Positions 7,394 through 12,864 of a stretch of DNA of 17,066 nucleotides are shown piece by piece; within the stretch, counting starts at the first letter, position 1; every line of letters starts with the position of its first letter. The position numbers were made by a program, and so were the translations under genes. The notes beneath the pieces are model-generated. The model was given only the letters and a program-made list of their open reading frames with translations. It did no database searches and was not told the origin of the DNA. This DNA comes from DAOUAJ01 sp034433615 (GTDB lineage Bacteria; Chloroflexota; Anaerolineae; DUEN01), in the NCBI GenBank assembly GCA_034433615.1, contig DAOUAJ010000091.1, positions 1 to 17,066 on the forward strand, in the 5' to 3' direction.

Positions 7394-8599
7394 CTACTCC
7401 CCCATCGCCTCGGCCAGCAACTCGGCGATGTCTTTCACAACCAGCCGTCCGGCCTGCTGGACCATCTTGGCGGCGTCTTCGAAGCGCGGTGGTTCGTACG
7501 GACAAGCCACAGCCAGGATGTCCGCACCAGCGGCCACCGCCTCGCGCACGCGCCACTCAGACAGCCGGGTTTGGGCCTTCTCCCATTGGAAACCGTCCAG
7601 CCACATCCCGCCCCCACCGCCACCGCAACACAGGCTGGTGGTGCGGTGGTGCGACATCTCCACCAACTCCACCCCTGGGATGGCTTTCAACAAGGCGCGG
7701 GGCTCGTCGTAGGCACCATTGGCACGGCCCAGGTAGCACGGATCGTGGTAGGTGACCCTGGCCTTGACCTCTTGCTTCAGCAAAGGTTTGAGTTGATCCA
7801 GCCGTTCGGCCAGGAACTGGGTGTAGTGCCGGACCGGGTAGGAGATGCCCAGCGCCGGGTACTCGTTCTTGAGGGCGTTGTAGGCGTGGGGGTCGCCGGT
7901 GACGATCTCGTTGAACTGATACTTGCGGAAGGTCCGTCCATTCTTTTCGGCCAACATCTCAAACAACCCGCGCTCGCCTGCCAGCCGTTGGGAGTCGCCG
8001 TCGCTGTTCTCCTCAGGTCCCAGGATGCCAAAGTCCACCCCCAGGGCGTGGAAAACTTTGGCCAGCGCCCGGCTGACCAACTGAACGCGAGGGTGATAGG
8101 AAGGGTAGTCGCCGACAAACCACAAGACGTCCACCGGCCGCCTGGCCTGGCTCATAATCGTGACCGGGGGTTCGATGCCTTTAGCCCAGTCGGCTCGCTT
8201 GCGAGGCGATTCGCCCAGAGGGTTGCCGTACCGTTGCGAATTCGTCAGAGCGTCCTGAAGCTCCGTTGGAACCTTGCCAGCCAGAAGCAACTCTTCCTTG
8301 GTACGGGTCATCAGGCCAACAGTCAGCGGGATTTTGGATGGGCAGACCTGGGTGCAGGCATAGCAGGACACGCACATCCAGACTGTGTCAGTCTTCATCA
8401 CCTGATCAAACATCCCGGCGCGCAAAACGGCGATCATCCTGCCCGGCGGGAACCTCATCAGGTAGCCGAAGGGACACACGCCGCTGCACGTGCCGCACTG
8501 CAAGCAGGTCCGGATTCGCTCGCCGTCCGGCACCCTGAACAGGCTGGTGTAGAACGCCTCACTGAATGAGGGACTTGGAGGGACTGCGCTTATAGCCAT
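7394..8599 (-). CDS. Soluble HdrD-like (HdrC-HdrB fusion) iron-sulfur protein
   Basis: 401-residue cytoplasmic protein. The N-terminal two-cluster ferredoxin domain (C32/35/38/42 and C76/79/82/86) resembles HdrC; the C-terminal CCG modules resemble HdrB. The first module (about 160-245) has no cysteines: VGDYPSY, EENSDG and TGDPHAY replace the expected Cys sites. The second keeps C288, C324-C325 and C366, but the last CxxC cysteine is Glu. Its domain order and wording match the C-terminal two thirds of the membrane oxidoreductase at 3481-5484 (shared RYGNP/S, GDYxSYH, NEYP, HDPCYLGR), so the two look like paralogues, one fused to membrane helices. Start: ATG at 8599 with AGGAGGTG 5 nt upstream; an upstream in-frame ATG at 8635 lacks such a site. 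First gene of the operon. It probably pairs with HdrA as the missing HdrBC part. Confidence 0.85.
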   Translation of the reverse strand: MAISAVPPSPSFSEAFYTSLFRVPDGERIRTCLQCGTCSGVCPFGYLMRFPPGRMIAVLRAGMFDQVMKTDTVWMCVSCYACTQVCPSKIPLTVGLMTRTKEELLLAGKVPTELQDALTNSQRYGNPLGESPRKRADWAKGIEPPVTIMSQARRPVDVLWFVGDYPSYHPRVQLVSRALAKVFHALGVDFGILGPEENSDGDSQRLAGERGLFEMLAEKNGRTFRKYQFNEIVTGDPHAYNALKNEYPALGISYPVRHYTQFLAERLDQLKPLLKQEVKARVTYHDPCYLGRANGAYDEPRALLKAIPGVELVEMSHHRTTSLCCGGGGGGMWLDGFQWEKAQTRLSEWRVREAVAAGADILAVACPYEPPRFEDAAKMVQQAGRLVVKDIAELLAEAMGE

Positions 8600-8604
8600 T
8601 ACGG

Positions 8605-8612
8605 CACCTCCT
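8605..8612 (-). promoter_or_regulatory. Ribosome binding site of the HdrD-like gene
   Basis: AGGAGGTG on the minus strand, 5 nt before the ATG at 8599. It sets the start at 8599 rather than 8635. Confidence 0.8.
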
Positions 8613-8757
8613 GTGCAATAGTTCATTATGCGCAACCCTGGTTTAAAGCAGGTTCAATTGCTTGAATGCAGTTTATGCACAAACCCACTGGAGGACCTGC
8701 ATCAGCCCTGTAGATGAACGCCCGCCTCAACGCCCCCTTATTAGTGCTATTTTTCAC

Positions 8758-8786
8758 ATTATAGCTTATCACATCATGAATGGACA
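8758..8786 (-). promoter_or_regulatory. Candidate sigma-70-type promoter of the Hdr/Etf operon
   Basis: On the minus strand a perfect TATAAT (8763-8758) lies 17 bp after TGTCCA (8786-8781), which matches the -35 consensus at only 3 of 6 positions. It is about 160 nt before the first start codon, which leaves a long leader. It is the best -10 box I found in the intergenic region, but it is unproven. Confidence 0.4.
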
Positions 8787-8958
8787 GTCTATGATTTAGA
8801 ACGTATTCGCGCAAAAGTCACTTGTTGACATAGACGGCAGGGCCAGTTAATGCTGACAGAGTTGGGCTAACTGAGCATTTTGATCCCCGCACCGCGTCAT
8901 ACTCTCCCGCCCATCGCAGCGCGAAAATGGTGAGCGCGCGCACTTTGAGGAGAAGCAA

Positions 8959-9417
8959 GTGAGAACAATCATCGTGGGACTGGGCAATCCCATTCTGACG
9001 GATGATGCCGCTGGCCCCCTGGTCGTGCGGGAAGTGGCCCGGCGGCTGCCGCCTGGTACAGCCGACATTTGCGAAGGGAGCGTGGGCGGCCTTACACTCA
9101 TGGAACAGCTCGTGGGGTATGATCGTGCCATCCTGATAGATGTGATCCAGACCGGACGGGCGCGTCCGGGCACCCTTTGGCGACTGACAACGGGCGATTT
9201 GCCGGCCAGCCACCACAGCCGCTCAGCCCACGACACTGACCTCAATACAGCATTGGAAATGGGCCGGCGGGTGGGAGCCAGGCTCCCTCATTCCATCGCC
9301 ATCATCGCCATCGAGGCCGTGGACGTGAACACTTTCGGTAAGGCGTGCACGCCCGAGGTAGCCGCCGCCATCCCTCAGGCTGTGGCCGCCGTCCTCCAGG
9401 AGCTAGCCGATCCGTAG
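8959..9417 (+). CDS. NiFe hydrogenase maturation protease (HybD/HyaD/HycI family)
   Basis: 152-residue endopeptidase that clips the C-terminal tail of a NiFe hydrogenase large subunit after nickel insertion. It has the family N-terminus IIVGLGNPILTDDAAG (4-19). The nickel-sensing residues correspond to D16 (Glu in E. coli HybD), D61 in IDVIQTG, and H91 in SAHDTDL. Length is typical. Start: GTG at 8959 with GAGGAG about 8 nt upstream. It is transcribed away from the Hdr/Etf operon. No hydrogenase subunit lies in the window, so its substrate must be encoded elsewhere; an HdrA-linked MvhADG-type or a bidirectional enzyme is possible, but that is inference. Confidence 0.9.
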   Translation: MRTIIVGLGNPILTDDAAGPLVVREVARRLPPGTADICEGSVGGLTLMEQLVGYDRAILIDVIQTGRARPGTLWRLTTGDLPASHHSRSAHDTDLNTALEMGRRVGARLPHSIAIIAIEAVDVNTFGKACTPEVAAAIPQAVAAVLQELADP

Positions 9418-9430
9418 AGGCGATCCCTTC
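9414..9430 (+). repeat. Dispersed GTAGGGGCGATCCCT-type element, copy 1
   Basis: GTAGAGGCGATCCCTTC begins at the last codons of the protease gene and agrees at 15 of 17 positions with the copy at 15734-15750. An AGGCGA (9418-9423) is matched by TCGCCT at 9478-9483, so the whole 9414-9483 stretch may be a degenerate palindromic element filling this gap. Confidence 0.5.
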
Positions 9431-9519
9431 ACGGACGCTCATTGGGGTGGACAGGGACGTACTGCCCTTACGTTGGTCGCCTATCGGAGCGGGCACGCGC
9501 CGCCCTACAGAGGATCAGA

Positions 9520-10128
9520 ATGACACGGAGACGACCGGGAAACACTGTGAGACGCAGTAGCGCGGCCCCAGAAGCGCGCGTTCTGAACAACCTGCCTGGC
9601 CTTTATCCGACCGAGGACTGGCAGGTGATCTATTGGTCAGTGGACGAGCAAGGCCTGCTGGAACGGCGTCAGGTGATCGTCCAGTTGCCCGCGGGGCTGG
9701 CGGATGTATGTGTACCAGTGCCGGTGGGTTACAACGGATGTGTACAGATGGTACGTCGCTGGGGAGTGGCGGTCTATCCCTCGCTTCTGGAAGAGATCGA
9801 GTTTGACTTGGGCGCGGTGGTGTACGGAGCCCCCGATCGTTACGCAGGTGACCCAGAGGACTACTTGCGAGCTGCCCTGGATGTCACCCACTTCGATCTG
9901 CCGGGATTTTTCGTCATCGCCAGCGAGGAGCACCCATTGCTGATGTATGCTCCGTCTGGAGTCCTGAAGGGCAGCTATGTGCGTTGGCGCACTTACCTGG
10001 GCGCGCTGGCGTTCCTGGCGACGGACGGGCGAGTGAATAGTGGCTTTCATCGCCTGGCCCGCGAAGCGCAGGATACCTATCGAGAGGCAGTAGGTTATCT
10101 GCAGGAGGCCCTAGTACAAAACTTCTAG
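9520..10128 (+). CDS. Conserved-looking hypothetical protein
   Basis: 202 residues, not recognised. It appears to be a soluble alpha/beta protein with no signal peptide or transmembrane segment. Basic first 15 residues; then aromatic and acidic stretches such as LYPTEDWQVIYWSVDEQG, VDVTHF-like strands and a helical C-terminus (about 170-200, FHRLAREAQDTYREAV). The start is the ATG at 9520, with AGAGGA 6 nt upstream. A TTG start at 9442 would add 26 residues, but they would come from a region with a dispersed repeat. It follows the hydrogenase protease by about 100 bp on the same strand, so cotranscription is possible, but nothing in the sequence links the functions. Confidence 0.7.
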   Translation: MTRRRPGNTVRRSSAAPEARVLNNLPGLYPTEDWQVIYWSVDEQGLLERRQVIVQLPAGLADVCVPVPVGYNGCVQMVRRWGVAVYPSLLEEIEFDLGAVVYGAPDRYAGDPEDYLRAALDVTHFDLPGFFVIASEEHPLLMYAPSGVLKGSYVRWRTYLGALAFLATDGRVNSGFHRLAREAQDTYREAVGYLQEALVQNF

Positions 10129-10307
10129 GGCGCTAATGCTTCTCTTGTAGAGATTGCCAGTGCGGGGTAGAGCAAATCTCAGATTAAAAACTGCAGCTCC
10201 TGCTGATGTGGATGCCGCCAAAATCTGATACTATGTAGCCAGAAAGCCGTGATAGATAGTTACCGAACTGGGTGGATCCGGTTCAACATATGCGGCGGGA
10301 GGCTACG

Positions 10308-10574
10308 ATGGGTATCTTAGATAACACTTTAGGACGCTATCAGGCAGGACGGGCTGCATCGAAGGCTGGTGCCCTGGTCTGGCGCCGGGTTTGGACTGCC
10401 GCCAGGCCGTTTGTAGATGTTGCGACCGTGGTAGTACTGACTTTTGTCTTCGTGATGGCTCTTACCCTACCGTGGGTCGCGGCCTATTTTGGCATCACGA
10501 ATGTTCTGCATTTTCTGGCCGGACTTTTCGTGGTAGGTGCGGTCACTATCCTGATTCGCACAGCGGTGACGTAA
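10308..10574 (+). CDS. Small two-helix membrane protein
   Basis: 88 residues, not recognised as a named family. An amphipathic, positively charged N-terminus (about 1-35) is followed by two hydrophobic helices, near 38-60 (VATVVVLTFVFVMALTLPWV) and 64-84 (VLHFLAGLFVVGAVTILI). Start: ATG at 10308 with GGGAGG about 5 nt upstream; the in-frame ATG at 10272 lacks a good site. It is followed at once by a strong hairpin terminator. A 179-bp gap separates it from the preceding gene, in which I see no convincing promoter. Confidence 0.65.
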   Translation: MGILDNTLGRYQAGRAASKAGALVWRRVWTAARPFVDVATVVVLTFVFVMALTLPWVAAYFGITNVLHFLAGLFVVGAVTILIRTAVT

Positions 10575-10596
10575 TTCCCGATAGTACCATTGAGCG

Positions 10597-10643
10597 AAGG
10601 GGCGGCCAGCCCACAACAATGCGGCTGGTCGCCCCCTTGTTTT
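10597..10643 (+). terminator. Rho-independent terminator after the small membrane protein gene
   Basis: A GC-rich stem pairs AAGGGGCGGCCAGCC (10597-10611) with GGCTGGTCGCCCCCTT (10623-10638), with one bulged C and one G-U pair, an 11-nt loop and a following TGTTTT. It ends the plus-strand unit and separates it from the convergent gene at 10690. Confidence 0.8.
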
Positions 10644-10689
10644 GCTGTTAGTGACCCGGTCAGGAGACTGGCCATAACGACGTATTTGG

Positions 10690-12864
10690 TTAGCGATGAG
10701 CTGTCAATTCATCCCACAGCAGTATCAGCGGCTCTCCCAGCAAAGCCAGATCGGGGCCGGTGTACAACCCAACGCGAAGGGCATAAGGGCCAGCCGGGAG
10801 CGATGATGGCAAATTGAGCAGATGCCGGTCCCGTAGGATCTCGCCAGGTTGCCAGAGCGAGGTCGGGTAGTACACCCCACCCGGTGGCGCATCGTGCTGC
10901 GCAATCTTCTCACCCGCGCTGTCCAGTAGGTGCACAAAAGAGGTGCAATTCGCCTCCAATGGCCGGAGCGGCCGCCAGTAAAGGGTGATTTCGAGTGGTC
11001 GGCCGGGCTCCGGCACAGCTGGGTTGATCTCCACTGCTTGCAAGGCCAGGGCATCACCCACCGTGCCCCAGGCGTCACCGGCCGGAGCTGTCACTTTGCC
11101 TTCCACCCGCACCACTGATCCCTCTGGCTTCAGATCGAAAGCGATTTCTATCCCTGGCATGGGCTTGACCAGGAAGACCGGACGCCCCGTCTCCAGGGCC
11201 GATCGTGTCACCTGTCCGACATTCAGCCACCCCGGCCGCGCTACCATCAGCGGGAACAACCAGGTGAGATCGGGCCGCTGCCCCTCCACTTGTTGCAGGT
11301 AAATCAACGGCACGATCTCGTCCCGATCGTTGCTCACCAACACGGCTGCGTCAGGTAGCGGCTGGCTCAGGATGCCCTCCCAGAACGTTTGGGCGCTGTG
11401 GTCCCGGCTTCGGTCAACGGCCGGGAAGGACGAAAGTGTCAGCGCGATCGGCAGGAGCAGTCCCAGGGCCGGGATTGCACTCTGGACCCTGTGCTTGACC
11501 ACAGAGCTTGCCCTGAGTCTGTCGAAGGGACAGGCTGCCCAGGGCAGGCAAGTCAGTCCCCCCTTCCTCTCCCAGAATTGGGAGAGGAAGGGGGCCAGGG
11601 GGATGGTGAGGGCTATGGCCGCCAGCCCAACCCCGCTCCACAGCGCGGCGATCAAATAGATGGGCACGTACAGCACGTACACATCTCCGATGCCGTAGAA
11701 GAGGTTGAACGCCAATTGGGCCACGAAGATCAGCCCGGTGAGGGCCAGTGCGCTCCATCGCCTACACCAGGCGAGCCAGACTAGCCCCAGCCCAGCCAGC
11801 AGTGCCCCCGGTAAGCTGAGGTTGCGCAAGATGAGAGCCAACACAGCAGGCAATTGTATCCACGCCCACGTGGGCGACAGCATCTCTCCGGCGAAGGCGC
11901 GGCCCATCACGAAGGCCAGGAAGCCGGCCAGGGTCGAATCGTACAGGGAGAGGGCCTGCCCTACTCCCAGGGTCACGGAGAGGTATGGTGTGGCAGATGC
12001 CCGCAGCGGGACGTACAGGTAGAGCAGTTGGGGCAACAGCAGCCCGGCCAGCATCGCCCCCACTACGCGACGGCTGACGGGCCCGTGAACCGTCGGGTGT
12101 TCTAGCCAGGCCCACGCCAGCAACCCGGGCAACCAAAGCAGCGTCGTCCGGTGGTGAGCCAGCCCCAGCCCCACGATCCAAGCCAGCAGCACGTAGCTGG
12201 GCCTGCTCGACGCTACTCCGTAGTTACATGGCGGTCTGTAGTCAGGCACAGAGCGCAGCGGAGTGCCGTTTGACGCTGCTTCGCTGACGCTACGTGGCTG
12301 ACTACGAACTGTGCGCAAGGCCAGCCACAGCATGAGCGCGGTGAGCAGCCCGTGCAGCGTGTAGACTTCGGCGATGACGGCCTGCGACCAGAAAGTGGGG
12401 TTCGTGGCCAGGGTCATCGCCGCGACGACGGCAGCCAGCCGGCGGGCCAGATTGGGCAGCCACGGCGCAGCCTGGGCGATCAGCGCTGCCGCGGCCAGGT
12501 AGGTGACCCCCACAGCGATCGCGCCCCACAGGGCCGAGAACACGTTCATACGCCAGGCGGGCGTGCCCAGGGGCAGCAGATGGCTCCAGAGCCAGCCCAG
12601 GATCAGGTACAGGGGGTAGCCGGTGGGATGCGCCAGCCCACCGACCCAGGCCGCCACCTGGAACTCACCTGGATCGCCGAAGAGGAGCCCCGGCGCTAGC
12701 GTGCGCAGATAGAGCAAGCCGGCAACCAGCCCGCATCCCACCGCCAAACCCGTTGCGGAATGCGGAATGCGGAATGCGGATTGCGGATTGCGGATTGCGG
12801 GACCTGACTTCCCGATCCGAGATCCGAAATCCGAGATCCGAAATCCAAAATCCAAAATCCTCAT
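10690..12864 (-). CDS. DUF2723-like polytopic membrane protein (GT-C type glycosyltransferase-like) with C-terminal beta-sandwich
   Basis: 724 residues. The DUF2723-like start is LYLRTLAPGLLFGDPGEFQV (52-71), with GD and GEF as in the first external loop of GT-C enzymes, followed by HPTGYPLYLILGWL and about ten hydrophobic helices to about residue 475. The final 130 residues form a beta-sandwich-like module (LEITLYWRPL, TSFVHLLD, GPYALRVGLY) also seen in the gene at 15794-17066. A role in transferring sugars from lipid carriers at the membrane is inference. The ATG at 12864 overlaps the upstream stop by ATGA, and GGAG lies just before it. Odd: residues 2-38 are written by heptamer repeats, and three other repeats lie in frame in loops (about 187-219, 424-436 and 446-454). 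The core DUF2723 fold would start near residue 42. Confidence 0.75.
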   Translation of the reverse strand: MRILDFGFRISDFGSRIGKSGPAIRNPQSAFRIPHSATGLAVGCGLVAGLLYLRTLAPGLLFGDPGEFQVAAWVGGLAHPTGYPLYLILGWLWSHLLPLGTPAWRMNVFSALWGAIAVGVTYLAAAALIAQAAPWLPNLARRLAAVVAAMTLATNPTFWSQAVIAEVYTLHGLLTALMLWLALRTVRSQPRSVSEAASNGTPLRSVPDYRPPCNYGVASSRPSYVLLAWIVGLGLAHHRTTLLWLPGLLAWAWLEHPTVHGPVSRRVVGAMLAGLLLPQLLYLYVPLRASATPYLSVTLGVGQALSLYDSTLAGFLAFVMGRAFAGEMLSPTWAWIQLPAVLALILRNLSLPGALLAGLGLVWLAWCRRWSALALTGLIFVAQLAFNLFYGIGDVYVLYVPIYLIAALWSGVGLAAIALTIPLAPFLSQFWERKGGLTCLPWAACPFDRLRASSVVKHRVQSAIPALGLLLPIALTLSSFPAVDRSRDHSAQTFWEGILSQPLPDAAVLVSNDRDEIVPLIYLQQVEGQRPDLTWLFPLMVARPGWLNVGQVTRSALETGRPVFLVKPMPGIEIAFDLKPEGSVVRVEGKVTAPAGDAWGTVGDALALQAVEINPAVPEPGRPLEITLYWRPLRPLEANCTSFVHLLDSAGEKIAQHDAPPGGVYYPTSLWQPGEILRDRHLLNLPSSLPAGPYALRVGLYTGPDLALLGEPLILLWDELTAHR
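11504..11529. repeat. REP-like GAGCTTGCCCTGAG(T/C)CTGTCGAAGGG element inside coding sequence
   Basis: The plus-strand core CCCTGAGTCTGTCGAAGGG is a recognisable dispersed element of many GC-rich genomes. It is translated here as CPFDRLRAS in the DUF2723-like protein, in the loop before the last helices. A partly matching AGGGCAGGCAAG at 11541-11552 could pair with CTTGCCCT. Confidence 0.7.
11559..11594. repeat. Perfect 36-bp palindrome (16-bp arms, 4-bp loop) in coding sequence
   Basis: CCCCCTTCCTCTCCCA (11559-11574) and its exact reverse complement (11579-11594) flank the loop GAAT. It is translated in frame as part of LSQFWERKGG in a loop of the DUF2723-like protein. Its length of 36 bp is a multiple of three, so insertion would not break the frame. 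Confidence 0.85.
12209..12305. repeat. Composite repeat element with short inverted and direct repeats in coding sequence
   Basis: Contains GTAGTCAG (12238-12245) inverted as CTGACTAC (12298-12305), GACGCTAC direct copies at 12209-12216 and 12286-12293, and GGCAC/GTGCC arms around 12245-12267. It is translated in frame as a hydrophilic stretch (about residues 187-219) between two transmembrane helices of the DUF2723-like protein, where family members would normally have a short loop. Confidence 0.55.
12754..12860. repeat. Two adjacent 7-bp tandem arrays at the 5' end of the DUF2723-like gene
   Basis: Array 1 (12754-12800) is TGCGGAA three times, then TGCGGAT three times. Array 2 (12813-12860) is built of (A/G)ATCCGA units that drift to AATCCAA. 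They end one base before the overlapping stop/start codons. Being heptameric, they are translated as 7-residue repeats (ISDFGFR-like and RNPQSA-like). Confidence 0.9.

Larger units (their letters stand above)
8600..8958. other. Divergent intergenic region (359 bp)
   Basis: Separates the minus-strand Hdr/Etf operon from the plus-strand hydrogenase protease. It is more AT-rich around 8740-8830 than its flanks. It holds one plausible minus-strand promoter and a TTGACA at 8825-8830 on the plus strand whose -10 partner (TAATGC, 17 bp on) is poor. The short frames found here have no recognisable product. I see no tRNA, riboswitch or clear operator palindrome. Confidence 0.5.

Noticed and set aside
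6730..8569. 341- and 332-codon plus-strand frames
   Set aside because: Antisense shadows of etfB and the HdrD-like gene, a common effect of GC-rich third positions.
8825..8853. TTGACA-N17-TAATGC as promoter for the hydrogenase protease
   Set aside because: The -35 box is perfect but the -10 box matches poorly, so I do not list it as a feature.
8626..9245. Minus-strand frames in the divergent region and opposite the hydrogenase protease
   Set aside because: No family resemblance; those past 8959 are antisense to a recognised protease.
11500..11600. Palindromes at 11504-11594 as a transcription terminator
   Set aside because: They lie inside a continuous coding frame and lack a T tract after the stem on either strand; they fit dispersed repeats better.
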